Below are positions 1-9,193 of a stretch of DNA of 20,060 nt, piece after piece (position 1 is the first letter of the stretch; the number at the start of each line of letters is the position of its first letter). This stretch comes from a virus: IMG/VR virus record IMGVR_UViG_3300029319_009117, positions 1 to 20,060 of that record. One strand, given 5' to 3'. A model generated the notes under the pieces. The model was not told the origin of the DNA. It searched no databases and was given only the letters and a program-made list of their open reading frames with translations. Position numbers and translations under genes: made by a program.

Positions 1-1549
1 ACTCTCTCATTCTTGTTTTTATTCTATCAAATACTATTGTTTTGTTTTCGTTATTTGTTGTTATTGCAGAAAAACGAACACCAAGATTGACAACTTTGGC
101 ATCAAGGATATCCACCGAGTCATTAATCATACGTTTTGTATTAAGCCAAGTTTTAATATTTTCTTTTAGTACCAAATTGGTTTGTTGTAAAGTACCATTA
201 TTTGACTGGTTTACAACATAAATATTTATATTTCGTAAGTTAGAATCAACATCTTGCACAATCGAACACCTTTTAACTCCACCAAATTTTGGTGGCATTG
301 ACAGCACTAATGTTTTATAGTCTTCGGCTGTTACAGCACGATTTTGTGCAGAGTGTGCGCCTGAAATTAATTCTCTAAGTTCTTCTATCGTGGGGGGTGC
401 CATATCACCTTGAATCGGTTCTTCGTTTATAACTTCTAATGAACTCATAACTGTTGACATTTTTGTGCTGCTTAAGTTGGCTCTATTTTTAAATTCCATA
501 CTTGTATCAGAAATTTGTGTAACACTTCCAGCGCCAGCGTTTGAGTTTTGCGCTGTGTTTGTCCTATAAGCCACAGTTAATGTGGTATTTGCAGGGGCAA
601 TACCAAATTTATCTCCTTTTATTAAGATTGTTGGATCCATTGCTTTATCTGTTACATATGTTTTTGAATGAAGGTCCAAGACTACATCACGAGCCTCTAC
701 CAAACTTGGAGAATTAAGTTGTGAGTCAGAGCCATATCCAAAGATAATATTTGTTTGATTGCTGTCTTTTCTTACAACAAATCTCCGTGGAACAATAAAA
801 GGTTTTACAATAGTTGGAGCCTGAGTATTTGTGGCTGTGTCTGTATTTGAAATTGGTATGTAAATAGTGTTTTGAGAAAGGTGATCAACTTGATAATATT
901 CTCGCCCTTCGCTGTCTATGACAGACACGATCTCTGTGACATCTGGCGAGTTAATCGATAATGTTCTAAATTTTATAAAATTACCTAATTCAAACGTTTC
1001 TGTTTCCAGTTGTCCAGAAACAACTTGTCCAAAGGTTTTTACAGCATATTGTGTCGGCACTCCAGTTGTTGCATTTGTGGTGGCAACAATAATCTCATTA
1101 TTAGGGTCTGAAAAATCAACATCTTGTAATAGTGAAAACGCAGAAGCGCCATTTGAAAACGAAGAGCCAGCCCGCAATATTGGAGCGTATGAGGTGTCAG
1201 GTCCAACACCACTTGTATTTACAGGCAACAAAATGTAAAGTGTTAACTGACCAAAACTAGATCGAGTTTCTTCGAAACGATAGCCAACAGTTTGTCCGTG
1301 CTTAAGAACATTATCATATTCTATAGCCGTGGAAAGAAAACTTTCGTTTGCTTGATAATCTAAATAAAATGAAAGAACATCACCAATATAAGAAACGGCA
1401 TCAACCATAAGTGCGCCGAAACCAGCATCGGAAAAGTCCCTAAAAGTATCTGGATAATATCTTTTTGCATGCTCAACTAAATCATTTTTAATTGAACTAA
1501 AATCTCTGCTAAGATAATTAATTTTTATATTTTCTCTTTTGTCAGCCAC
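1..1549 (-). CDS. Baseplate wedge protein, T4 gp6-like (3' end outside window)
   Basis: Structural protein of the contractile-tail baseplate wedge. About 516 codons are visible and the frame runs off the left edge without a stop. The start is GTG at 1549, preceded by an AGGAGA ribosome site nine bases upstream and by in-frame stops further up; no better ATG exists nearby. The N-terminus (NYLSRDFSSIKNDL, then a FGALMVDAVSYIGDVLSFYLDYQANESFL-type stretch at about residues 45-75) is the typical gp6/gpJ opening: an 'all-helical' region where the protein is told to fill a tail-disc, followed by beta-rich domains. A later segment (PTIEELRELISGAHSAQNRAVTAEDY, about residues 385-410) matches the conserved gp6/gpJ core ending in a TxxDY motif. 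It lies 36 bp downstream of the gp25-like gene, its usual wedge partner. Assignment is by recalled family pattern, not by alignment. Confidence 0.85.
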   Translation of the reverse strand, partial: MADKRENIKINYLSRDFSSIKNDLVEHAKRYYPDTFRDFSDAGFGALMVDAVSYIGDVLSFYLDYQANESFLSTAIEYDNVLKHGQTVGYRFEETRSSFGQLTLYILLPVNTSGVGPDTSYAPILRAGSSFSNGASAFSLLQDVDFSDPNNEIIVATTNATTGVPTQYAVKTFGQVVSGQLETETFELGNFIKFRTLSINSPDVTEIVSVIDSEGREYYQVDHLSQNTIYIPISNTDTATNTQAPTIVKPFIVPRRFVVRKDSNQTNIIFGYGSDSQLNSPSLVEARDVVLDLHSKTYVTDKAMDPTILIKGDKFGIAPANTTLTVAYRTNTAQNSNAGAGSVTQISDTSMEFKNRANLSSTKMSTVMSSLEVINEEPIQGDMAPPTIEELRELISGAHSAQNRAVTAEDYKTLVLSMPPKFGGVKRCSIVQDVDSNLRNINIYVVNQSNNGTLQQTNLVLKENIKTWLNTKRMINDSVDILDAKVVNLGVRFSAITTNNENKTIVFDRIKTRMRE

Positions 1550-1558
1550 TAAAGCGTG

Positions 1559-1564
1559 TCTCCT
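1559..1564 (-). promoter_or_regulatory. Ribosome binding site fixing the GTG start of the gp6-like gene
   Basis: Read on the minus strand this is AGGAGA, nine bases before GTG at 1549. In-frame stop codons lie just upstream, so it selects GTG as the start. Confidence 0.75.
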
Positions 1565-1585
1565 ATTGTTTAATTATTAAAATAA

Positions 1586-1984
1586 CTAAATTTGTAATAT
1601 TAAAGTATCAGAAATAAACATTGAAGGAACACTATATCTAATCTGTATGTTAACATAATTAGAGTTAGAAGATGGCTCAACACCGGAGATGCCATCATTT
1701 CGCTCAGATGTAAATTCAATATTTCTAATTGTAATATAAGGCAAATAACTTGCAACTTGATTAATTATTCTTTGTCTAATTGTGTTAAATGTAGAAGTAT
1801 TAACATTTTCAAACAAATAATTTCTTATACCAACTCCAAACTCAGGTATCATAATTCTCTCACCTGGGCTGGTTAATATTACCATTTTAAGATTTTGTCT
1901 TGCAACTTCTTTGAAATTTTGATTTAAAGCATATCCATTGATCTCATCAATGTTCAATGGTAATTTCGGTGATAATCCAGACAC
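1586..1984 (-). CDS. Baseplate wedge protein, gp25-like (GPW/gp25 family)
   Basis: Small (132 aa) conserved wedge component of contractile injection systems; in T4 it joins the gp6 dimer to gp53 and helps trigger sheath polymerisation. The family signature TSPGERIMIPEFGVGIRNYL lies at residues 39-58, followed by a FENVN motif, and the length is normal for gp25. The N-terminus (about residues 12-35) is the expected helical lead-in. Translation begins at GTG 1984, directly after an in-frame TGA and with an AAAGGAG site nine bases upstream. The gene sits between the 1711-aa gene (30 bp gap) and the gp6-like gene (36 bp gap). The gp25-gp6 pairing supports both calls. Confidence 0.92.
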   Translation of the reverse strand: MSGLSPKLPLNIDEINGYALNQNFKEVARQNLKMVILTSPGERIMIPEFGVGIRNYLFENVNTSTFNTIRQRIINQVASYLPYITIRNIEFTSERNDGISGVEPSSNSNYVNIQIRYSVPSMFISDTLILQI

Positions 1985-1993
1985 TCAATATTG

Positions 1994-2000
1994 CTCCTTT
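1994..2000 (-). promoter_or_regulatory. Ribosome binding site of the gp25-like gene
   Basis: AAAGGAG on the minus strand, nine bases upstream of the GTG at 1984. An in-frame TGA immediately precedes that GTG, so the unusual start codon is well determined. Confidence 0.75.
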
Positions 2001-2014
2001 AATAAATAGTCTTA

Positions 2015-5000
2015 TTATACCTGATCCGTTCCTGCTTTTTGCAAGAATGGATCCTCATAAGATATTTTTCCTCCACCATAAATAGAAGCGGCAAATATTT
2101 GTAATGTTGAAAGTTTAGTATTTGTAAGCAAGTCAAACAAATTTACACCATCATCAAGTTTATCAAAGATAGCCGAGTCTGATAATGCAGCGTATTCATA
2201 GGTTGATAGTGATGCAATCATTGTTCTTATCGGCATTAAATTATTAAAGATAAATTTAAAGTCATCAGTTTCAAGAAGTTGATTTTTAAGGTTGGACCAT
2301 ATTTTTTCTTCTCGTAAAGAAATAATACTTTGTTCATTGCTCTCCAAAGCACCTCTATCAAAAATTGTTAACACTAAAGAAATTTCAGCCTCTTCAATGG
2401 TTACTTCATAGGTGTATCCGGGTGAGGAGGATCCGCCTGGTCCTTGTGTTCTGTATTCGCGCTCTTCCGTTCGTCTGCTCCAAGAAAAATTTCCTGTTGC
2501 AGTTACTTCTACATCAAGACCATTACGCTCAAAGTTAAATTGTTTTGTATACGAATTTCCATTTTGTTTATCAATCCACTTCAAATCTTCTTCTTCTTCC
2601 GCTTTCTCTCTAAGCCACTGTGCAATTTCGGGAACATCGGTGGAATAATCCAGACCTGTTTCATAAGCAATATCAATTACTAAATCATGATCATTATCTT
2701 TTCTGTGACTCCAAGAGTCTTTATAATTTACTTTTTGACCAAAATCGTAAGGTCCATGCGTAACAGTGTAGTCAGCGGGGTCTGATTCAATTCCCTCCGC
2801 AATATTTGGTTGAATGCATTGTTTTGTAATTAAAGCAGGATTTTCCCAATCGCTTGGTCTATTGCCCTCCTGGTTTGTCGGCTTACCTACATATATCAAT
2901 TCATAAGAATAAATATCTCCTCTTACACTTTTAAGAAAAACATAAGGACCGGGTGTAACCGGCGAGACAGGCATTAGATCATTTGTGGTTGGTTGAATTT
3001 GTTGTAAAGACTTTATGATCACGGTTTCAGCCTGTTCACGAGTAGCACCAGTATATTCTTCGATTGCCGCGAGGTAGTCATCATAATGTATAGTAACCTC
3101 GGGCACTATTTTACCAGCGATATATTCATTCCAATGTTCATAATTTTGACTTTGCAAATTTAAGGCTGTCTCTATTGAACTCATAATTGTTTTTACTTCA
3201 TCAAGAATTAGGGCTTTAAATTTTTCTGATTCAGTGTAATCTGCTGTTGAAAGATCTGAAATTTCCCAGTATTTTGAAACTGTGTTCTGTATTTCATCAA
3301 ATAAATCACCTTCAAGAGTATCAACAAAAGCATTGGTATATGCATCCATATCTCTCCATATTCTATTATAAATGGCAGCGGTAAAAAAGTCACTTTCCAT
3401 AAACCTTCTATCAAAAACATCAAAAACTTGAATTGATACAAGTGCTAACTCTGTGATATATAAACGAATAAGCATTTTTACACATGAAATTGAGTTTACT
3501 CTTCTTGTTGCACCGATTGTATCACAATATTCCCCGCTTAAAGTTTTTCCAAGTATTTCGTTAACTAAAGATTTGGCAGTATCTCTTAGTTCATTAAATT
3601 GTAAAATGTCAGTGTTTGGGTATTGTAAATCAATATTATCGAAATTTTGCTGTTGGTTAGTATTGCGGTAATTGGAGTTACCATTAACATAAGAAGCAAA
3701 GTTATACATATATCCTCTTATTGCGGCATCACGTTCATCGCCAATAAGAGATTCTGTTTTTTCATTAAGATCAGCGTATATTTGTGCAAGTGTTCTTGTA
3801 CCAAAAGTCTGGCTTGAGAAATCCGATATTGTTGGAGGTGTAAAAACTGATGAGACCATAACAGGGTCGTATTTGTATCGTTCTTCTCTAAGTCTTCCAG
3901 TTGCAATTTTTCTTCCAAAAAATCCTCTTTCGTTTCCAATTCTATTTTCTTCAACATCTTGCTCAACGTATAATGATGTGGTTGCTAATAATGCAGGATT
4001 ACCAACGTCAACTTCAACTAAATTAAGTGTATTTCTTTCCTCAGTCACAACTGGCTCAGTGTATTCTTTTATTTTAATTGTCACCTCATTTGTATTTTCT
4101 TTGTCATCTCTATTGTCTAAGACAACTTTTAATTGAAACCTTTGTGGATCCTGACCTTCGAAAGCGTCATCCCAAAAAGGGTTTTTCCAAGATTCTTTGC
4201 CTTTATCACGGTTGCTTTCATGCCATTGGTCTGCTTGCAATATTAAAAGAAAAGCATAGGCGCGAGCACCCGATATTTTAGTTTCACTTGATTTACCTAC
4301 GCCATTGGGATATGCTTTGTTGTCATTTTTCCAATCTCCAAACCAATCGTTATCGAATGTATGTGTTGAATTTGAAACATATGGTTCTAAATCCCTTACA
4401 AGATCTTCAAATAGATCATCATCATTAGATTCGCCTTTGTTTTTTCTCGTATTGCCCTGAGCCGCCCTGGTCGAGGGACCGTTACCTGTTATTGCTCTGC
4501 CATCGATTCCTGTAACATCTATGTCGCCTCCAAACGTATACGGTCCAAGTTCAACTGTATTTGAAACTTCTCGTACTTCTTCTTTAATCTCTTCGCTTGG
4601 AGTATATCCTAAAACATATGGGCGCTTGCTTTTGTTGCTTTTAGTAGAAACTACATATCCACCACCAGGGGCGTCAAATATATTCCACTCAGGTAGAATG
4701 TCTTCATAAATTCTAGCATATTTACTTTGTTCGTTACTAAGGTCTGAACCCCGGAATTCTATATTAAAGTTTGTAATTACTGACCCCAATGAACCGGCTA
4801 CAACCAATTGGCTTATTTCATCAATTACAGGCGGTGTTTCTGGTATTAAGCCACCCTGACCAAAAATGTTTGGAAAAGCAGGCGCTAAAAGACCATTTTG
4901 AAACATCTCAAACATTTCTAGCGTGTTTAATAATTTCTTTTTTCTTCTTTCTTTTTCTTTATTAAAAATCTCTTCGATCTCTTCAGAGGGAAGAGTGCTA

Positions 5001-7150
5001 TCTTTTTCAGATAACAATGTAGCGCGAATAATGTTTTGTGAATTAAGAGTATCTGCTAGTTCACAGTAGTCGTTGGCAACTGTTTTTAAATCTTCTAAAT
5101 CAGATGTCAGAAACTGAGGATTTATTAAATTTCCAATTTCAGTCATGGTGTCTTCAAAATCTTGTTGTGATGGAAATACTTCATTGCCGTTTCTTGTGAC
5201 ACACTTATATGCAAGTTGATAAGTTTCATTTGAAGCGTTACCTTTCAAAACACTTTGATATTCTGTTGGAGTTAAAACAGTTGCTGCATCTTCGGCTGCT
5301 TTAGTAAGATTAAAAAGAAACTCTGTTGAAACAAGAACCTCTTCAACTTGACCAGTTTCTTTATTTGGTAAGTTTAACTTTATACCTGTCTCTGAATAAG
5401 TATCAAGTATGGCTCCTTCTACGCGAGAAGCCGCTTTACCTATAATACCAACAAACCCTGAACCCGAACCATCCAAAAGTGCCCGACCAAGTGCTTCTGG
5501 ATCTGTTAATGTTTCCAGATCTACTCCGAGTGATTCAGAAAGCCAATCTTTAAGTTGATCCCCTATTCCCGCTAATCCATCCGGTGCTGTAAGTATAAGT
5601 TCACACAATCCTTCCAATATGCCCAATATTGTTGTTGCAAGAACGTTGACCAATCGATTATATAGATTTTTAAGTGCCAAGTCCATAGTGTCGGCGAGAA
5701 AGTCAAAAGTTGGAAGTGTCTCTGGTATTTGAATCCCTTGAAAAATTGGTAATCCTATTCTAAATCCAAAATCAACGCCATCACATTCCTTTTCAACGGT
5801 TGATCCACAATTCAAACCAAAACGACCGTTAAAGTTAACATCTTGGATTCTAAAAACTTTTTCTAAATCTGGATCATCAAAAACCTCTTGACCGAAACGA
5901 GTAATCATGTTTTCTAACATACATTGCATAGTCTCTTCAAGTACACATGCAAAATCTATTTTACCAAGAACGTCATTATAAAGTTTGTTTAAGTTTTCTT
6001 TACCAGATTGGGCAAAGCCCTCACCGGATGACATGGACTCAATTGTTTCTCTTAATCTATCTACACCTCCTGTAGATAGATTGTCATTAGCAACTGGCTC
6101 TTTTATTTGCTTTCTTGCTTCATCAATATCTTTAGTTGTCTCGGCATTAAAAAGTGCTGCAATATCTCTGTCTTCGTTTGCTTTGTCCTCTGCTGTTTTA
6201 CAAAGATTGATATCAAAATCAAGTGTAATTAATTTTGCAATATTTGCAAATGAACTTAAATTTCCATCATTGTATTTTTCAAGACCATCAAGTGCATTTT
6301 GTTTGGGCTCTATGATTGGTGTAGGAATAGTATATTTGGTTAAAAATCCGATAACGTCAAACTCTGAAGTATTGCGAAATTGTAAATCGGCGTACATCGA
6401 CTGTAAGTTTATTAAATAATGCACTGTGGTATCGTAGTTTAAATTTTCATTTTCTAATAAGCAATCATACCCAATTGTGTGCTGCTCTTTTGCACCAGTG
6501 GGGTCTACAAGAGCAAAAAGGGCGTTGTAACTAAAATCAAAACCTATTTCTATTATCCTGTCCACTTCATTAGGTTGTACACATTCTGGATCTTCAATTG
6601 AAACAGGGCTAATATTATTTAAATCAATATATCTTTGTATTGCTCTTCCTGCCTCTGATAATCTTTTTATCTCGCGAGGTATAACAACATTTGAAATAAA
6701 TTTGTCAGATTTATAAAGATATGGAATAAACGATCTCATATCTTTGGTAACGGTTTCAATTAAATCACTTACATTGCCTATGGGCAACATAGCAGACAGA
6801 TTTCCCTCTGGAGGTCTAACAATAGTACAAGCCTCTGGGTCATCGTCGATTTGATCAAATTCTCTCCTTGGCACCGAAACAAGAACTTTCATTCTCACAC
6901 AAGGGCGATAAGATACTAAATAATCTTCAACTACTGCCAGTCTATCAATTCCGTCCATTGTCGAGGCTTTTGTGTCTTTACCAAAAAACTTTAATAATTT
7001 AAACACGCCATAAGTTCGTGCCTCTGCAAGTCTTGCTTCTTTATCAATACCAGGGGTTTCATAGGCACTTTCCACAACGATGCATCGCTTTTCACCACTG
7101 ATAAATGGAAAGCATTCGTTTTTAAATCTCCAATCTTCTGGTATCGACAT
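2015..7150 (-). CDS. Giant 1711-aa protein of the baseplate/tail module, function unknown
   Basis: I do not recognise a family. The gene lies between the 305-aa spike-like gene and gp25, so a virion structural (baseplate or tail) role is the reasonable inference. No signal peptide is visible. The composition is mixed alpha/beta and acidic. A hydrophobic or amphipathic stretch with small residues lies around residues 485-515 (NVLATTILGILEGLCELIL). A charged Glu/Lys helix (EEIFNKEKERRKKK) falls near residue 730, and Asp/Asn-rich linkers near 880-950 (NDDDLFEDL; DNDWFGDWKNDNK) suggest separate domains. A Gly/Ser/Pro linker (GPGGSSSPG) falls near residue 1577. Cysteines are scattered without a metal-site pattern. 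The ATG at 7150 overlaps the preceding stop by one base (TAATG), implying translational coupling. No frame break occurs over 5.1 kb. Alternatives include a tail-tip scaffold or an internal virion protein; nothing in the sequence decides. Confidence 0.6.
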   Translation of the reverse strand: MSIPEDWRFKNECFPFISGEKRCIVVESAYETPGIDKEARLAEARTYGVFKLLKFFGKDTKASTMDGIDRLAVVEDYLVSYRPCVRMKVLVSVPRREFDQIDDDPEACTIVRPPEGNLSAMLPIGNVSDLIETVTKDMRSFIPYLYKSDKFISNVVIPREIKRLSEAGRAIQRYIDLNNISPVSIEDPECVQPNEVDRIIEIGFDFSYNALFALVDPTGAKEQHTIGYDCLLENENLNYDTTVHYLINLQSMYADLQFRNTSEFDVIGFLTKYTIPTPIIEPKQNALDGLEKYNDGNLSSFANIAKLITLDFDINLCKTAEDKANEDRDIAALFNAETTKDIDEARKQIKEPVANDNLSTGGVDRLRETIESMSSGEGFAQSGKENLNKLYNDVLGKIDFACVLEETMQCMLENMITRFGQEVFDDPDLEKVFRIQDVNFNGRFGLNCGSTVEKECDGVDFGFRIGLPIFQGIQIPETLPTFDFLADTMDLALKNLYNRLVNVLATTILGILEGLCELILTAPDGLAGIGDQLKDWLSESLGVDLETLTDPEALGRALLDGSGSGFVGIIGKAASRVEGAILDTYSETGIKLNLPNKETGQVEEVLVSTEFLFNLTKAAEDAATVLTPTEYQSVLKGNASNETYQLAYKCVTRNGNEVFPSQQDFEDTMTEIGNLINPQFLTSDLEDLKTVANDYCELADTLNSQNIIRATLLSEKDSTLPSEEIEEIFNKEKERRKKKLLNTLEMFEMFQNGLLAPAFPNIFGQGGLIPETPPVIDEISQLVVAGSLGSVITNFNIEFRGSDLSNEQSKYARIYEDILPEWNIFDAPGGGYVVSTKSNKSKRPYVLGYTPSEEIKEEVREVSNTVELGPYTFGGDIDVTGIDGRAITGNGPSTRAAQGNTRKNKGESNDDDLFEDLVRDLEPYVSNSTHTFDNDWFGDWKNDNKAYPNGVGKSSETKISGARAYAFLLILQADQWHESNRDKGKESWKNPFWDDAFEGQDPQRFQLKVVLDNRDDKENTNEVTIKIKEYTEPVVTEERNTLNLVEVDVGNPALLATTSLYVEQDVEENRIGNERGFFGRKIATGRLREERYKYDPVMVSSVFTPPTISDFSSQTFGTRTLAQIYADLNEKTESLIGDERDAAIRGYMYNFASYVNGNSNYRNTNQQQNFDNIDLQYPNTDILQFNELRDTAKSLVNEILGKTLSGEYCDTIGATRRVNSISCVKMLIRLYITELALVSIQVFDVFDRRFMESDFFTAAIYNRIWRDMDAYTNAFVDTLEGDLFDEIQNTVSKYWEISDLSTADYTESEKFKALILDEVKTIMSSIETALNLQSQNYEHWNEYIAGKIVPEVTIHYDDYLAAIEEYTGATREQAETVIIKSLQQIQPTTNDLMPVSPVTPGPYVFLKSVRGDIYSYELIYVGKPTNQEGNRPSDWENPALITKQCIQPNIAEGIESDPADYTVTHGPYDFGQKVNYKDSWSHRKDNDHDLVIDIAYETGLDYSTDVPEIAQWLREKAEEEEDLKWIDKQNGNSYTKQFNFERNGLDVEVTATGNFSWSRRTEEREYRTQGPGGSSSPGYTYEVTIEEAEISLVLTIFDRGALESNEQSIISLREEKIWSNLKNQLLETDDFKFIFNNLMPIRTMIASLSTYEYAALSDSAIFDKLDDGVNLFDLLTNTKLSTLQIFAASIYGGGKISYEDPFLQKAGTDQV

Positions 7151-8067
7151 TAATTAACCTTATTAAGTTTGCTACAAATATATTTGTTTGAGGCAGAATT
7201 TAGATATTTATTATTCCATAGTATATTTGTATTAATTCTATTTTTATAATTATCCATCATTCCGCTAGCATTATCCATGGAGGCTTCAACACCAGCAACG
7301 CCGAGGGAAATGGATGGAAATGTTTGGATCGGACCTGTAGGACCGGCACCTGTATGTGTGTGTGAAGCAATTTTTAAATTAAACTGCAACTGATTCTTTA
7401 AATTATTTAAAACAATTGCAGACAACTCAGAGATTCTTTTTTCCAGTTCCTGTAGAGCCTCCACTAAATTTTCACCTTTAACCATTGACTGCAAATCAGA
7501 ATCATCGTTACCCGCAATTAATTCAATACCATTAATTGACGCAGATGCGCCTTTAGAGTTTTGTGGTTCTGTTCTTGTAACTAATTTTATACCCTCACGA
7601 CCAATTAATCGAGTGGTATCGGATTTTAGAACAAGAGCAGAGCGTCCTGGTAGGCTACCTTGGCTGCCCTCTGGTAATCCAAAATAATCATCAACGTTTG
7701 TTGACTTTTGGCTCATATAAATTCTTGTTGCATCAGTTCGAAAGTTTGGATCAAGATAATCAGTTGAGCGCGGGGAGGCACCGCCTCTTCCAATAACTAT
7801 ATCAATAGAACTTGCTTGTGTAGACCCCTGCCCTCCTTCGCCGGAAGTTCGGGAAGCGTTACGATCACGACCCCAAACCATCCACGCATTTCCATGTTGA
7901 TCTACCTTTTCACCTTGTGCTCGAATATATTGTGGAATTGGCTCCATGATTGAGGTATTAAAAATACCTTGAAGAGCACCATTTGCCTGGAATGGACTGC
8001 GGGCTCCAAAATTAATTACAGTTTCTGGAAGTCCGCTAATATCATATTGTGGATTATCTTCTGCCAT
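7150..8067 (-). CDS. Putative baseplate spike/fibre-like structural protein with HxH motif
   Basis: 305 aa, no confident family. The middle part (about residues 85-190) is rich in short Gly-containing strands (DIVIGRGG, ALVLKSDTTRLIGREGIKLVTRT, NGIELIAGND), which suggests a beta-helical or beta-prism fold. A helix with heptad-like spacing follows (residues 199-228, ENLVEALQELEKRISELSAI), then SHTHTGAGPTGP at residues 235-246. An HxH in a Gly/Pro-rich context near the end of a trimeric beta-helix is known as the iron-binding tip of membrane-piercing spikes such as phage P2 gpV; whether H236/H238 do this here is inference. The C-terminal tail is Asn/Lys-rich. The gene follows the peptidase gene by 36 bp and overlaps the 1711-aa gene by one base. 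It could instead be a tail fibre or a baseplate connector. Confidence 0.45.
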   Translation of the reverse strand: MAEDNPQYDISGLPETVINFGARSPFQANGALQGIFNTSIMEPIPQYIRAQGEKVDQHGNAWMVWGRDRNASRTSGEGGQGSTQASSIDIVIGRGGASPRSTDYLDPNFRTDATRIYMSQKSTNVDDYFGLPEGSQGSLPGRSALVLKSDTTRLIGREGIKLVTRTEPQNSKGASASINGIELIAGNDDSDLQSMVKGENLVEALQELEKRISELSAIVLNNLKNQLQFNLKIASHTHTGAGPTGPIQTFPSISLGVAGVEASMDNASGMMDNYKNRINTNILWNNKYLNSASNKYICSKLNKVN

Positions 8068-8103
8068 ATTAATAATTAGTTCAATACCAAACTCTGTACA
8101 AAA

Positions 8104-9192
8104 CTATTCAAATGCGACGTTTGGATCGTCGTCCTCCTCGTTAATATATACATAATTATCAACGTCAAACTCTTCAGATCCTATTTGAAATTCAGTGGTT
8201 TTGGTATAATCATACGGCCGTATTACAGTATCTGGTATGCGCTCTGGGTTTAGCCAGCCAGGATCTTCTGCGTCAAATGTACTCGGTAAATGATCACCAT
8301 CAGGACCAATCCAGGTATTTGTTTTAGAGCCACCATATTCAGTTGTAGTTGCACCTTCCTCACTTGTTTTTGTAGCAGGCTTTACTTCTTGACCTTGTTG
8401 ATCTGGGTGGCTACGACCGGGAAGTTTAAACACAGAGTATGCCGGTACCAAACTTCGGCTATCTACTCCGGTAATATGTTGCTCGGGCACAAATTGAAAC
8501 ATTCCTGTGCCCGGTGGCACTGCCCAGGCTGGCGGTGTTGTGCCAGGATAAGTTCCACGGTACTCCCAGTGCCAACGTTCGTGCATTACTGTTCTTACAA
8601 AACCATATTTCCAAGCGTTTTTACAAAGCCAAGCGTATTGTCCTCTTCCTTTGGTTGTGACATCAACGGCAATACCAATTTGATGGTTGGACGTACCAGG
8701 GGGGGCAGCAACACCAGGCCCCTTCCGATCATAGAGATATTTTTGATATTCTGGAGTTCTAAAGCCAGAATTTAGGCCAATGTTCACGCCATCTTTTTTT
8801 GCTCCATGCACCATGGCATCAAAATAATATGCTATTATGCTCGGAAGAATAATATCGAAACCTGATCGACCGACTCCATATTTTTTCCAACTGGTGCCAA
8901 CGCCAAGGGGCTGCCCTTTTCTGCCATCTTTTTTGCCGTAGATGGTATATACAGTTGTTATTTCTCCAAACGAACCATACTCATTAAAATCCACTGTACC
9001 CGGTGGTAGAATTCTGATGTCTTCCGTAAGATATGGAACCTGCGCGGTGGATATTGAAAATTGAACACCTATGGGTTTGCCTTCGCCTCCGCGACCCTCA
9101 TCACTTACACTACAGTTGGTCGGCTCGGGCGTATCCCCGGTGGCACCATTTTCTGCTTCCGGTGGTGTATTTAAACTTGGTAATTGTGACAT
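8104..9192 (-). CDS. VanY-type M15 peptidoglycan peptidase, probable tail-associated lysin
   Basis: Zinc D-Ala-D-Ala carboxypeptidase / L,D-endopeptidase fold of the M15 (VanY) family, which cuts the peptide stems of peptidoglycan. The catalytic domain covers about residues 110-215. SGFRTPEYQ (142-150) is the usual entry motif. SNHQIGIAVD (168-177) is the SxHxxGxAxD site with zinc ligands H170 and D177. ERWHWE (205-210) supplies the catalytic E205 and third ligand H208. All key residues are present. It has a Pro/Thr/Gly-rich N-terminus (1-40) and an acidic C-terminal extension of about 140 residues, unlike a free endolysin. No signal peptide. Its position among baseplate genes suggests it replaces the gp5 lysozyme at the tail tip. 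A GGAGGAGGAGG site precedes the ATG. The stretch near 8521-8580 is strikingly GC-rich (36 of 60 bases) against its surroundings. Confidence 0.88.
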   Translation of the reverse strand: MSQLPSLNTPPEAENGATGDTPEPTNCSVSDEGRGGEGKPIGVQFSISTAQVPYLTEDIRILPPGTVDFNEYGSFGEITTVYTIYGKKDGRKGQPLGVGTSWKKYGVGRSGFDIILPSIIAYYFDAMVHGAKKDGVNIGLNSGFRTPEYQKYLYDRKGPGVAAPPGTSNHQIGIAVDVTTKGRGQYAWLCKNAWKYGFVRTVMHERWHWEYRGTYPGTTPPAWAVPPGTGMFQFVPEQHITGVDSRSLVPAYSVFKLPGRSHPDQQGQEVKPATKTSEEGATTTEYGGSKTNTWIGPDGDHLPSTFDAEDPGWLNPERIPDTVIRPYDYTKTTEFQIGSEEFDVDNYVYINEEDDDPNVAFE

Positions 9193-9193
9193 G

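Noticed and set aside
223-230. Minus-strand TATAAATA, the T4 late promoter octamer, inside the gp6-like gene
   Set aside because: An AT-rich genome gives several such octamers by chance in 20 kb of both strands; it is within coding sequence and no start codon or transcript evidence goes with it.
5985-6419. Plus-strand 144-codon open frame and other plus-strand frames
   Set aside because: All lie opposite long, well-supported minus-strand genes and lack ribosome sites or recognisable motifs; they are shadows of coding sequence.
7174-7187. Perfect palindrome ACAAATATATTTGT
   Set aside because: It is in coding sequence near the end of the 305-aa gene, short and AT-rich, with no spacing to a promoter that would suggest an operator; no U-run makes it a terminator.
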